Shown in pieces: positions 9,541 through 18,207 of a stretch of DNA of 64,000 nt. Under the pieces are notes generated by a model that was not told the origin of the DNA, searched no databases, and saw nothing but the letters and a program-made list of their open reading frames with translations. The stretch lies in assembly GCF_004152845.1 (NCBI RefSeq), contig NZ_SEON01000012.1:1-64000 (forward strand). The letters are read 5' to 3'. Source of the DNA: Sphingobium fuliginis. Its GTDB lineage: Bacteria > Pseudomonadota > Alphaproteobacteria > Sphingomonadales > Sphingomonadaceae. A program made the position numbers and the translations under genes. Position 1 is the stretch's first letter; each line of letters begins with the position of its first letter.

Positions 9541-10541
9541 GATTCGTCCCCGCTGCGCAGCGCATAGCCGTAACGTCGCAGCAAGGGCGCGCACAACAGG
9601 GTGAAAAGCCGCTGCTTCCACCCCGGCATTTCGCGCTTCCACTTGTCGTCGCCCTTGATGCTGAGCGATTTCTGCATGCGGTGGCGGCTGCCCGCGACCT
9701 GGTGCTGCGGCGCGAAGGGGGTAAGGCCGGTGGCGGGCAGATGTGGCATTTCCCCCACCAGCGCGACGATCTGGCCGATAATGCCGCGTGGATCGTCGAC
9801 AAAATCCTCATATCGCACCCGGATGCAGCGCCCCGGCCCGACCCGGCGGCACAGCATCTCCGCGGCGATGTTCACCATCGACCAGCGCAGGGCGGTGTAA
9901 AGCAGGGGCTTGGGCCGCAATTCGCGCTGCACCCCCTTCTCGACGCTGCGGCCATGCCCCTTCATCAGCGACCAGGCGACGCCGCGCCCGTCGCGCACCA
10001 CATGCACGACATGCAGGTCGATGCCCGGCATGGCGGCCAGCGCAAAGGCCCGGCCGGGCAGCTTCGAGGAATCGACCAGTATCGGCCGCCCCGACACCAG
10101 CGCCATGCCGCGCAGCAATTTCACGGTCCGGCGAGCATGGTCCCGCCATCCCGGCAGCCGCAGCAGCCGCGCCGGGGCCAGCAGCGCCTCCGTCCGCTCC
10201 TGTGCGCGGCGGTAACGGGCCAGAAACCCATCCGGCTCGCCCTGCGTCCAACCCGTGACGATGGCGCGCCATTGCGGACAGTCCCGCACCCGCGCTCCGC
10301 AGGCGCAATATTCACCCCGGTCCCAGACATGCCGCGCCAGCGTCGTCACCTCACCCGCGCCCATGATCGCCGGATGCTCGCCCAGCGCGATGTCGAGCAG
10401 GGTCGTCCCGCTCCGCCCATAGCCGGCCACATAGATCAGCTTGACCGGTCCCTGCCGCGCGGCACGAGTCGAAGGATCGACGGTCCGCTCCACCGTCGCC
10501 GGCGGTTCGCTGTCGCGCAGGGGCAGGATCGCATCCGTCAC
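9537..10541 (-). CDS. Sulfotransferase-family protein (first of three)
   Basis: 334 residues. The 5'-phosphosulfate-binding loop is visible near residue 40 (YVAGYGRSGTTLLD), and a 3'-phosphate-binding segment lies in mid-protein (VHVVRDGRGVAWSLMKGHG). These are the two PAPS-contact motifs of carbohydrate sulfotransferases. A Cys pair (CACGARVRDCPQW) lies between them. It starts the minus-strand operon of lyase-like lipoprotein, glycosyltransferase and RTX exporter, and is divergent from the polymerase gene. The predicted role is transfer of sulfate from PAPS to a sugar of the exopolysaccharide. The first 30 residues look disordered, so a later start is possible. Confidence 0.87.
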   Translation of the reverse strand: MTDAILPLRDSEPPATVERTVDPSTRAARQGPVKLIYVAGYGRSGTTLLDIALGEHPAIMGAGEVTTLARHVWDRGEYCACGARVRDCPQWRAIVTGWTQGEPDGFLARYRRAQERTEALLAPARLLRLPGWRDHARRTVKLLRGMALVSGRPILVDSSKLPGRAFALAAMPGIDLHVVHVVRDGRGVAWSLMKGHGRSVEKGVQRELRPKPLLYTALRWSMVNIAAEMLCRRVGPGRCIRVRYEDFVDDPRGIIGQIVALVGEMPHLPATGLTPFAPQHQVAGSRHRMQKSLSIKGDDKWKREMPGWKQRLFTLLCAPLLRRYGYALRSGDES

Positions 10542-10744
10542 CAGGCTTATCCTCGTCGCACGAGACGCCTGCCGGTCCGGCGGCGCTCGGGCTGCCGTTA
10601 TCCCGTCAGTCCCAAGGCCATTTCAACGGATCACAAGGCTGATCCTCCGGCAAATTCGGATAAGGCGGGCTGGCTGGAATCGCCCGATGCCCTGCCCCGA
10701 AGGGCGTTTGCGCGGAGCGGTCGCCAGGCCCAGCCTATGCCACC

Positions 10745-12070
10745 GTGACGACTCTCGCCAGCCCCGCCTCCCATGGTCCAGCATCCGCCGCCGCGACGGA
10801 TATTTTCGCGGCGCATGAGGAAATCTGGGACAGGATCGCGCGCTGGTGCCTGATGACGGCGATCTTCCTCAGCGGTTGGGGCCTGCTGCGCGTCGGCCAG
10901 ATCAATCTCACCTTTTCCGACCTCTTCTTCCTCATCAGCTTCTCCATCTCCGCGTTGCGCGGGCGGCTGAGCGTCACGCCCTTCCGCTCGCTTACGCCCT
11001 TCTGGCTTGCGGGGCTGGTGATGATGCTGGGCGGGCTGTTCATCGGATCGATCATCAACGGCGATCCGCTGCGCTGGGTGAACATCGCCCTGCAATATAC
11101 AGTCGCCTTCCTCTGCATCCCGATCCTGCTGATGCAGCAGGAGGAAGGCACGATCCGCAAGGCGCCGCTGATCTTCATGCTGGGCATCGCCTGTTCCGAA
11201 GCGGTCGGCATCGCCGCCAGCGCCTTCCTGACCTATCACGACACGCTGCACTGGCTGGGCGACGGCTTCATCACCGGCAATGGGCGCCTGGGGTCCATGG
11301 CGGGCCAGCCCAATCCCAACGGCGCGGTGGTCGCCTTCTCGCTGCCGATGCTGCTCTATTCGATGCGCCATCGGCTGATCGGTGGCCTTGCCGGAGTCGC
11401 CTGCCTGATCCTGCTGCTCTGGGGCCTTATGCTGAGCGCGTCCTTCACCGGATTTTCTGCCTCGCTGCTGGCGATCTTCACCACATTGCTGCTGATGGGC
11501 GTGCGCTACATCTTCCGCCTGGGGCTGGCGGTGGCGGTGGCGGCCGGGCTGTTCTTCGCCAGCGGCGCCCCGCTGCCCAAGGCTTTCCAGGAGCGCGTCG
11601 GCAATGCCGTGGAAAGCGGCGACATCAACCAGGCGGGGACATTCCTCAACAGGTCGCAGCTCATGGAGGAAGCCTGGGGCTTTGCCGAGGACTATACCGT
11701 CATCGGCATGGGCGTGGACCGCTATCGCGAACTCAGCGCCTATGACAATCCGGTGCATAACCTGTTCCTGCTGATCTGGAACGAGGGCGGGGCGATCGCC
11801 TTTTGCGGGCTGATCGTCCTGCTGGGGCTGATCGCCCTGCTGGCGGCGAACGGACTGCGCACCAGCCGCGACAAGGGCGCAATGGCGGTGGCGGTGGTGC
11901 TGGTGTTCCTGATCTACACCCTGTCCTACCCGCACATGTATTCGCGCATGTGGGTGATGCCGGTGATGGTGGCGCTGGCGACGATCTATGTCCCCCGCAA
12001 GGCAAGGCCGGAAGCGGCGCGGCTGATCTATGCGCGGCCTGTCGGGCCGCAGCCCCTGCCTGAATTATAG
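10745..12070 (+). CDS. Wzy-like polysaccharide polymerase / O-antigen ligase family protein
   Basis: 441-residue polytopic membrane protein with about ten or more hydrophobic segments from residue 35 onward. A large loop carries the family pattern NGRLGSMAGQPNPNG, and a late extracytoplasmic loop has the hallmark DNPVHNLFLLIWNEGG just before the last helices, as in O-antigen ligases and Wzy polymerases. Next to Wzc, Wzx and Wza genes it is best read as the polymerase that joins repeat units on the periplasmic side. It is divergent from the sulfotransferase gene (203 bp between starts) and convergent with the next gene. Confidence 0.87.
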   Translation: MTTLASPASHGPASAAATDIFAAHEEIWDRIARWCLMTAIFLSGWGLLRVGQINLTFSDLFFLISFSISALRGRLSVTPFRSLTPFWLAGLVMMLGGLFIGSIINGDPLRWVNIALQYTVAFLCIPILLMQQEEGTIRKAPLIFMLGIACSEAVGIAASAFLTYHDTLHWLGDGFITGNGRLGSMAGQPNPNGAVVAFSLPMLLYSMRHRLIGGLAGVACLILLLWGLMLSASFTGFSASLLAIFTTLLLMGVRYIFRLGLAVAVAAGLFFASGAPLPKAFQERVGNAVESGDINQAGTFLNRSQLMEEAWGFAEDYTVIGMGVDRYRELSAYDNPVHNLFLLIWNEGGAIAFCGLIVLLGLIALLAANGLRTSRDKGAMAVAVVLVFLIYTLSYPHMYSRMWVMPVMVALATIYVPRKARPEAARLIYARPVGPQPLPEL

Positions 12071-12082
12071 GCAAGGACGGGA

Positions 12083-12105
12083 TTCAATCGGTTTTGCCCA
12101 TTGAA
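12083..12105. terminator. Possible bidirectional hairpin between convergent genes
   Basis: TTCAAT (12083-12088) and ATTGAA (12100-12105) form a stem that extends to nine positions with one mismatch around a TTTTG loop. It lies between the convergent ends of the polymerase gene and the oxygenase-like gene. It lacks a clear T-run, so it is only a candidate. Confidence 0.3.
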
Positions 12106-12175
12106 ACGCGACATGCTCCCGCGAAGGCACTCACCCAATGGTGAAAATCCCTGTCCCCTTCATTACTGTCTCCGC

Positions 12176-13153
12176 TTAAGCCGACCCGATCAGCAGCGTC
12201 ACATTGTCCGTCCGCGGATCGCCGCCGGTCTGGCCGGGTTTCTCCACATGCAGCACGCGGTGCAGCACGTGCCGCATGCCATAGGCCTGCGTCGCCATGC
12301 TGCCGGGGAAGACGGCCAGCGTCGCGCGGTCGATCGGCAGGTCTATCCATCGCCCGCCGGCAAAGACCTGCGTCAGCATCTGCGTCCGTTCGCCGCACAG
12401 GGCGGAAAAATAGCGATAGTCGAAATGCGCGCCCTCGATCAGCTTCTGGCCCGGCGCGATGTCCCTGCTACGGTCGCGGCGCAGCAACAGGCGGTTGATG
12501 CCCTGCAACAACCGCCCAAGGACCGGCACATCGGCCAACAGGCCATAGAGGTCGGACAGGCCGCGCGGGCTGAGCACCCCAGCCGCCTGCCACCGCCTTT
12601 CATCCAGCGCGCAGCCCGCACGGCCCCAGCGCCCCAGGGAATTGCGCGCCAGCGCGCCCAGCCGCTCGAAATCGCCCGCGCTTTCCTGATATTTCAGCCT
12701 TTGCACCACGACATGGAAATCCCCAGGCGGCGTCCCCTCCGGCGCGAGCGCCGCCATCAACCGCCAGCCGATGGCCCAGCACCGGTCCAGCAGCGCCTGA
12801 CCGGGCGCATAATGCTCCCCACCCTGCACGAAATAGGCAGGACGCACGGTGGCATGATCCTCCCCCGCCTCGCGTGACAGGGCCATTTTCCGGGCGATAT
12901 AGCCATGGCGTCCGGGCTGGAAGTAGAAGAGGTCGCCCAGGCTGGCGGTGATGTCGCCGCTGCCATGATAGTTGCGGGCGATGTCGACCAGCGGCGCTTC
13001 CCAGGGCATCTGCTCCGCCCTGTCCTCCAGCAGGCCGTGCCACAGCTCGGCCACGATTTCCGGACAACGCACCAGCACCGCGGCATGGCCAGCCCCGAAC
13101 AGCCGGGCGAGCGATCCCGGTTCCAGTTCCTGATATGCCAGCTCCGCGATCAT
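12176..13153 (-). CDS. Putative 2-oxoglutarate/Fe(II)-dependent oxygenase (IPNS-like)
   Basis: 325 residues with no close family that I can name outright. The C-terminal half fits the double-stranded beta-helix oxygenase pattern: H243-x-D245 (GAHFDYRYF), then H298-R299-V300 (LHRVLH) 53 residues after the aspartate. R314 (DPRTDNVTLLIG) sits where the 2-oxoglutarate-binding arginine of the family lies, although the usual R-x-S is R-T-D-N here. WIDLPIDRATLAVFPGS between the metal ligands matches the typical W-x-x-V...GD strand. The N-terminus (residues 1-100) is variable. It is a single gene facing the polymerase gene inside the polysaccharide locus, so it may oxidise a sugar, lipid carrier or cofactor. 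The substrate is unknown. Confidence 0.6.
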   Translation of the reverse strand: MIAELAYQELEPGSLARLFGAGHAAVLVRCPEIVAELWHGLLEDRAEQMPWEAPLVDIARNYHGSGDITASLGDLFYFQPGRHGYIARKMALSREAGEDHATVRPAYFVQGGEHYAPGQALLDRCWAIGWRLMAALAPEGTPPGDFHVVVQRLKYQESAGDFERLGALARNSLGRWGRAGCALDERRWQAAGVLSPRGLSDLYGLLADVPVLGRLLQGINRLLLRRDRSRDIAPGQKLIEGAHFDYRYFSALCGERTQMLTQVFAGGRWIDLPIDRATLAVFPGSMATQAYGMRHVLHRVLHVEKPGQTGGDPRTDNVTLLIGSA

Positions 13154-13475
13154 GGCCGGTCCCCTCGTGCGGAGCGTTCTTATCCTCGATCAACTTTCGC
13201 ACAATGGCGCGGAATGGGGCGATCCGGAATAGTCAGACACGCATCAGAAATGTGAAGGCTCAGGACCCATTGCTGACGGGTTCGAGACGCCATCGATGGG
13301 TTTTCGGTCAGGACAGGACATGGGCCCCCGCCTTGATCCGAAGGGTTTAGCACCTATGCGCATCGCCGGTCCCCGATGCGCTTTTGCGCTCTTCCGCCGC
13401 AACCCGCACTATCGCTGCATTGGGACGGCCCTGACGGCGGGCGCGTCCGCGCGCCGATGCGACCGGGAGATTATC
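13154..13475. promoter_or_regulatory. Divergent promoter region and wzc leader
   Basis: 322 bases without a credible gene between the oxygenase-like gene (minus) and the wzc-like gene (plus). GCGCATCG (13358-13365) and CGATGCGC (13374-13381) form a perfect 8-bp stem with an 8-base loop. TTTT (13382-13385) follows directly, as in an intrinsic terminator on the plus strand. It is 90 bases before the wzc start and could be an attenuator. The ribosome-binding site for wzc is GGGAGA, just before the ATG at 13476. I could not place -35/-10 boxes confidently. Confidence 0.5.
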
Positions 13476-15749
13476 ATGGCGTCTGCACAGCTCACTCTGA
13501 TCGATGGCGCCGCGCCGGGCGGCGGCGCGGAAAAGCCGCGCGACCTGTCCTTCGAGTTGCAGCAGATGTCCGCGCGGCAGATCTGGTTCCTGCTCCACCG
13601 CCACATGAAGCTGGTGGCCAGCATCGTCATCGCCTGCGTCGTGGTGGTGCTGATCGTCCAGTTGCAACTGCCCAATCGCTATGAAGCGACGGCGACCGTG
13701 CAGGTGGAGCTCAACGATTCCACCGGTTCCAACCAGGCCGACGCGACCCGCAACCAGCAGCGCGTCGCCAATGAGGCGCGCATGTACCGGTCGCAGGCGC
13801 TGGCGGAGCAGGTGGTGCGCGACCTCAACCTCAATCGCAACCAGGCCTTCACCCATGGCGTGCAGATGACGGTGCAGCAGGCGGCCGTGCAGCTTACCAA
13901 GACCACCCGCGTAGTCAGTTCGACCGATTCCGACTTCATCGACATCACGGTCCAGTCGCGCAAGGCGGAACTGGCCGCGCGCATCGCCAACCGCTTCGTC
14001 GACAGCCTGCAGAAGATGCGCTCCCAGCGCCGCCAGACATGGCGCAACGGTCTCAGCACCGCGCTCGACAAGGAAACCAGGCGCCTCGCCCATGAAGTGG
14101 AGCTGGCCGAGCGCGCCGTTGCCGATTTCCGCCGCCAGCACCTGATGCCGATGGGCGCTGGCAGTGCGGAGGACTATCAGCAGATGAACCGCATCGCCGT
14201 GGAGGCGGCGTCCACCGCCGCGATGAGCAGCGCGATGCAGGCGCAGGCCGCCGGCGTCAGCCGCGCCGCCAGCATGCGGACGGTGGCGGGCGCGACCTCC
14301 CCCGCGCTCGACAATCTGCAGAAGCAATATGACGACCTGATCCGCCAGCGCTCCGAAATCTCCGTCCAGATGGGCGCCAACCATCCGCAGATGCAGGCGC
14401 TGTCGGCCCAGATCGCACAGGTCAGCAGGGCACTGGTGCAGGAGCGCGCCTCCGTCGTCGCGACCCAGCAGACCCGGAACGACACCGATGCCGGGCGCGA
14501 ACGGGCGATGGCGCTGGCGGAGGCGAACGCTGCCTCCGCCCGGGCCGGCCAGTTGCAGGCGAAGCTCAACGCCATGACCGGCGCCGCCTTCCGCAACAAC
14601 GCCAATCTGGTCGATCTCTCCATCCTCGACCGCCGGGCGGAGGTGGCGCGGCAGGCCTATCTCACCACGGCGCAGCGCGCCCAGACGGTGCAGTCGGAAT
14701 TGCAGACCACCGGCGTCAACTCGACCATGGTCTCGGCGGCGGCGGTGCCGCTCCAGCCCGTCGCGCCCGCGCCCAAGAAGATGGCGCTGGCCGCGTTCGT
14801 CGGCTCGTCCGTCCTCGCCTTCCTGATCGTGCTGGGGATCGAGATGTTCGACAACCGGCTGCGCAGCGGGGACCAGCTCCGCCGCCTCTTCGGCCTTCGC
14901 ACGCTGGCGATGCTGCCGAAGCTGGAGGAATCGATCGGCACCACGATAGAGGACAATCCGGTGACCACCCAGCCGCAGTCCCTGTTCACGGAGGTGGCCC
15001 GCAACCTGGCCAGCGAGATCGGGGAACTGCCCCATCAGGGAACCAGCCAGCGGGTGCTGGTGACATCGCCGCTGCCGGGCGACGGCAAGTCCAGCGTCGC
15101 GCTGACGCTGGCCGCAGCCGCCGCGTCCATGGGCCGCCGCGCCATCGTGGTCGACCTCGACCTGCGCCGACCCGGCCCCAGCATCCTGCGTTCGATCCAG
15201 GACGGTTCCGACACGCCGGACCTGATCGAGGTGCTGACCCATGCAGAGGAAAGCCGCCGGCTGATCCCGCAGGCCGAACGCCATGTGGACCATGACGCCG
15301 CCGAAGGCGCGGCGCCCGTCGCGCTGATGCCGGTGGTGCTCAGCACCCGCGAACAGATCCGCAATCCGGCCGCCGTGGTGCAGGGCTGGCAGGTCGGCCG
15401 CCTGCTGGACGATCTGCGCGAGCGCTTCGACCTGGTGGTCATCAACGCGCCGGCCATCCTGGCGGTGCGCGATGCGCGGACTCTCTCCTCGCTGGCGGAT
15501 TCGACGCTGATGGTCGTGCGCTGGGGGCATACGACGGTCGAACAGTTGCGCGCCTCGCTCCAGATGGTGAACAACCAAGTGGTCGGTGCCGTGTTCAACC
15601 AGGTCGATTATGAGGACCATGCCCGTCGCGGCTATGGCGACGCGGTCCAGTTCTACATGGGATCGGCCGCCTATTATTCCGACAGCTTCCCCATCCGCCA
15701 GAGCTGGACGGACCGCGTCCGGCACGTCTTCACGCGCAAGGCGGCATGA
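13476..15749 (+). CDS. Wzc-like polysaccharide co-polymerase / tyrosine autokinase
   Basis: 757 residues from the ATG at 13476, with GGGAGA in front. Order: N-terminal membrane helix (about 46-63), Wzz-type periplasmic coiled-coil region (about 65-430, rich in Gln, Arg and Ala), second helix (about 435-458), then a cytoplasmic BY-kinase domain. That domain has Walker A SPLPGDGKSS (about 531-540), Walker A' AIVVDLDLRRP (about 556-566) and a late LVVINAPAI strand. The C-terminal tail has tyrosines (GYGDAVQFYMG, AAYYSDSF) suited to autophosphorylation. It sets chain length and drives export with Wza and Wzy. Its stop overlaps the next start by 4 bases, so a regulator is co-translated. Confidence 0.93.
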   Translation: MASAQLTLIDGAAPGGGAEKPRDLSFELQQMSARQIWFLLHRHMKLVASIVIACVVVVLIVQLQLPNRYEATATVQVELNDSTGSNQADATRNQQRVANEARMYRSQALAEQVVRDLNLNRNQAFTHGVQMTVQQAAVQLTKTTRVVSSTDSDFIDITVQSRKAELAARIANRFVDSLQKMRSQRRQTWRNGLSTALDKETRRLAHEVELAERAVADFRRQHLMPMGAGSAEDYQQMNRIAVEAASTAAMSSAMQAQAAGVSRAASMRTVAGATSPALDNLQKQYDDLIRQRSEISVQMGANHPQMQALSAQIAQVSRALVQERASVVATQQTRNDTDAGRERAMALAEANAASARAGQLQAKLNAMTGAAFRNNANLVDLSILDRRAEVARQAYLTTAQRAQTVQSELQTTGVNSTMVSAAAVPLQPVAPAPKKMALAAFVGSSVLAFLIVLGIEMFDNRLRSGDQLRRLFGLRTLAMLPKLEESIGTTIEDNPVTTQPQSLFTEVARNLASEIGELPHQGTSQRVLVTSPLPGDGKSSVALTLAAAAASMGRRAIVVDLDLRRPGPSILRSIQDGSDTPDLIEVLTHAEESRRLIPQAERHVDHDAAEGAAPVALMPVVLSTREQIRNPAAVVQGWQVGRLLDDLRERFDLVVINAPAILAVRDARTLSSLADSTLMVVRWGHTTVEQLRASLQMVNNQVVGAVFNQVDYEDHARRGYGDAVQFYMGSAAYYSDSFPIRQSWTDRVRHVFTRKAA

Positions 15750-16480
15750 GCCGCCTGCCGCCTTTGCAGGAGGCGCCTTCGCCTCTCGTTCGTTTCGAAA
15801 GCGTAATAGTGGAAGAGGATGCCCTTCGTCTCAATCTGCTGATCCTCGACGGAAGCCCGCTTCGCCGGGCCTGCATTGCCGTGGCGCTGGAGACGGCGGG
15901 CGTTAGGATATTGCAGCAATCCAGCCTGGACCAACCGGAAGCCGGCGAGCCGCCCGACATCATCCTGTTCCAGACCGGGGAATCCGAACTGGAAGGCGCC
16001 GCCCTGCCGCTGCAGATCGCACAGGCGAAGCAGCTATGGCCCGCCGCTGCCATCCTGGTGATCGCGGACCATGGCAATGAAGCGCTGATGCAGGCGGCTA
16101 TCGCGGCGGGGGCGCAGGCCTTGCTGCGCTCCAGCACCGGCATCGTCAGCATGCAGCGCGTGCTTTTCCTGCTGAAGGAGGGGCTGGCGGTCTATCCGGC
16201 CGCGCTTGCCGCCACCTTGCACAGGCGCCAGCCGGACACGGTGGACGGCCTGACCGAGCGGATCGCCCAGGCGGTGGACAGGTTCAAGCTGCTGACGAAG
16301 CGGCAGCGCGACGTGCTGCGCCTGCTCGCGCAGGGCGCATCCAACAAGGACATCGCCCAGCGGCTGAACATCAGCGAAAGCACGGTGAAGGTCCATGTGC
16401 GGGCGATCATGGCGGTGAACGGCGCATCCAACCGCACCCAGATCGTCGCGCATCTGTTGAAGGGCGGGGGCGAGGATTAG
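15746..16480 (+). CDS. LuxR/NarL-type regulator with degenerate receiver domain
   Basis: 244 residues. The C-terminal quarter is a clear LuxR-type helix-turn-helix (TKRQRDVLRLLAQGASNKDI, then NISESTVKVHVRAIM). The N-terminal 130 residues have receiver-like strands (LNLLILDGSPLRRA, PDIILFQTGES) but lack the phosphoacceptor aspartate at the end of strand 3 (position filled by F/Q near residues 75-76). They also lack the conserved lysine: LLRSSTG stands where a K is expected. It may therefore work without phosphorylation or sense a ligand. The ATGA overlap with wzc suggests it regulates the polysaccharide genes in step with kinase production. Confidence 0.85.
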   Translation: MSRLPPLQEAPSPLVRFESVIVEEDALRLNLLILDGSPLRRACIAVALETAGVRILQQSSLDQPEAGEPPDIILFQTGESELEGAALPLQIAQAKQLWPAAAILVIADHGNEALMQAAIAAGAQALLRSSTGIVSMQRVLFLLKEGLAVYPAALAATLHRRQPDTVDGLTERIAQAVDRFKLLTKRQRDVLRLLAQGASNKDIAQRLNISESTVKVHVRAIMAVNGASNRTQIVAHLLKGGGED

Positions 16481-16512
16481 CGGAACGGGTGGGAAGCGGA
16501 CACCCGCTTTAT

Positions 16513-16584
16513 CCCTCTCCCTTGAGGGAGAGGGCTGCGCAGACTTGGCAGCTTGCTGCCTTAGTCGTAGCTGGATGAGGGGGT
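16513..16584. repeat. Dispersed intergenic palindromic element (REP/RUP-like)
   Basis: A perfect 10-bp inverted repeat, CCCTCTCCCT / AGGGAGAGGG with a central TG, occupies 16513-16534. It is followed by a tail through CTGGATGAGGGGG that looks like the repeat units found many times between genes in sphingomonad genomes. It lies between convergent genes (regulator and wzx-like), a usual place for such elements, and may also act as a terminator hairpin. The multi-copy nature is recalled from related genomes and cannot be shown from this window. Confidence 0.55.
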
Positions 16585-16720
16585 GCGATCCAACGGATCA
16601 CGCGGGCCGCAGACCCGCTTCCTCCCTCCAAATCAACCCAGGCTCCTTCGTCGCGAAGGCTTCCTATTCTTCTCCTTCAAGGGAGAAAGAAGGTCTTGAA
16701 ATAGCCACCTCCCGCCCGGC

Positions 16721-18103
16721 TCATCCCATGCTCGCCGCGACCGGCCGGGGCTTCGCCCGCCGCAGCCAGCTCACGTCCAGCAACACGGCCGTCACCACGC
16801 CCAGCACGACATGGGCGATATTCCCGCCGATCGGTCCATAGCGGGGTACGGCATAGGCCGCGACCGCCACGAACAGCGCCGTTCCGAAGCCCGAGATCGC
16901 AAGGACCGTCCAGCTTCGGTTCATCGCCAGCATCGCTGACCGGGAAGGCGCGGCATGCAGCATCAGCATCACCGCAACCAACTGCGTCAGCAGCAGGATA
17001 TAGGTTTCCGAATAGGCCATGCCCGGCCCGACCCGGATGAGCAACGGTCCCAGCAGCCAGGCCCCAGCCAACATGACGAAGCCGACCGCCCCCAACGCCA
17101 TCTGCACCTGCAGCGTGGCCGCCCGGAAATTGCGGATATTGCCGTTCGCCCACATCCGCGCGACATCGGGATAGACGACCGCCTGCACCTGGGCGCCGAC
17201 CTGGGTCGCGACCTTGGCGATGCGCTTGGCGAGATAATAGACCGCCGCGGCCGAACTGCCCGCCACCGCGCCCACGAACAGCGAGTCCGCTTCCGTGGTG
17301 ATGACGCGCAGGGTGAGCGACAGGTTGGTCGAACAGGCGAAGCCGAAGAAGCCGGGAAAATCCTTCACCAGCCCCTTCAGCCGGGCGTGCAGCGGATTGG
17401 GGATCCCCATCTGTCTCAGGGCGCGGAAGCCGACCCAGAAGACCAGCACCGAACCCAGGGCCTGCGACACCGTCCACGCGACCATGAAGCCGATCACGCC
17501 GGCATGCGTCACCATGCAGAGGAAGGCGAGCAGGATGCGCAGCACATTGCCCGCGACCTGCGCATAGGCCAGCATCTTGAACTGGCCGGAAAGGCGCAGC
17601 GCCGCGGTCGGCACGCCTGCGATGTTGAACAGGGTCGCGACCGAATAGATCGCCACCAGCTCCACATGCAGGGGTTTGAGGCCGAACAGCGGCCCGAACA
17701 GCCACGCCAGGCCAATCGCGCTGAAGGCCGCCACCGCCGCTGCGCCCATGTCCAGCATCAGGCCATAGCAGTAAAGCCGCTGCATCCGGCGCGGCGAGCC
17801 CCTGGATTCTTCCTCCACGGCAAAGCGGATCAGCGGCTGCCAGGATTCGAAGCGCAATATCCGTTCGACCACGCGATTATAGGATAGCACCAGCACCATG
17901 ACGCCGTAGGTGGCCGGTCCCAGCGACCGGGCCGCCATCGCCACGCTGACCAGCATGATCAGCGCGTTCAGGAAATTGCCCGACAGCAAATGCCCCACCG
18001 CGACCAGCCGGCCCCGGGTTCCCTTGACCAGGAAGCCCGAAAACCGGCCGCGCAGCATCGGCAAGGCGCGTGCGGTCAGCACGCCCTTCACATCATAGGC
18101 CAT
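16721..18103 (-). CDS. Wzx-like lipopolysaccharide/polysaccharide flippase (MOP family)
   Basis: 460 residues, strongly hydrophobic, with about 12-14 membrane segments beginning near residue 32 (LLSGNFLNALIMLVSVAMAARSLG). This is the polysaccharide-biosynthesis flippase fold, with charged loop RMQRLYCYGL and late segment LLLTQLVAVMLMLHAAPSRS. It should move the undecaprenyl-linked repeat unit across the inner membrane for Wzy. It is transcribed on the minus strand, downstream of the second LuxR-type regulator. The Shine-Dalgarno (GGGGGAT on the minus strand) lies 4-5 bases before the ATG at 18103 and directly abuts a hairpin. Confidence 0.9.
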   Translation of the reverse strand: MAYDVKGVLTARALPMLRGRFSGFLVKGTRGRLVAVGHLLSGNFLNALIMLVSVAMAARSLGPATYGVMVLVLSYNRVVERILRFESWQPLIRFAVEEESRGSPRRMQRLYCYGLMLDMGAAAVAAFSAIGLAWLFGPLFGLKPLHVELVAIYSVATLFNIAGVPTAALRLSGQFKMLAYAQVAGNVLRILLAFLCMVTHAGVIGFMVAWTVSQALGSVLVFWVGFRALRQMGIPNPLHARLKGLVKDFPGFFGFACSTNLSLTLRVITTEADSLFVGAVAGSSAAAVYYLAKRIAKVATQVGAQVQAVVYPDVARMWANGNIRNFRAATLQVQMALGAVGFVMLAGAWLLGPLLIRVGPGMAYSETYILLLTQLVAVMLMLHAAPSRSAMLAMNRSWTVLAISGFGTALFVAVAAYAVPRYGPIGGNIAHVVLGVVTAVLLDVSWLRRAKPRPVAASMG

Positions 18104-18113
18104 GACGATCCCC

Positions 18114-18156
18114 CTGGAGCGCGCGGCGTCGCATCGGACGCCGTCGCACGCTCCAG
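18114..18156 (-). terminator. Stem-loop between the regulator and wzx-like genes
   Basis: CTGGAGCG (18114-18121) pairs perfectly with CGCTCCAG (18149-18156), and an inner GGCGTC (18125-18130) pairs with GACGCC (18137-18142). On the minus strand the hairpin ends directly at the GGGGGAT ribosome-binding site of the wzx-like gene. It may terminate the regulator transcript or restrict wzx translation. No T-run follows on the minus strand, which weakens the terminator reading. Confidence 0.45.
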
Positions 18157-18207
18157 ATTCTTCGTTGCATCATCGCGCCGGCGCGCGATGCCTCAGGAAT
18201 GCGCGGA

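Noticed and set aside
13347..15725. Long minus-strand open frame opposite the wzc-like gene
   Set aside because: Wzc motifs are unambiguous; the antisense product has composition typical of a shadow frame.
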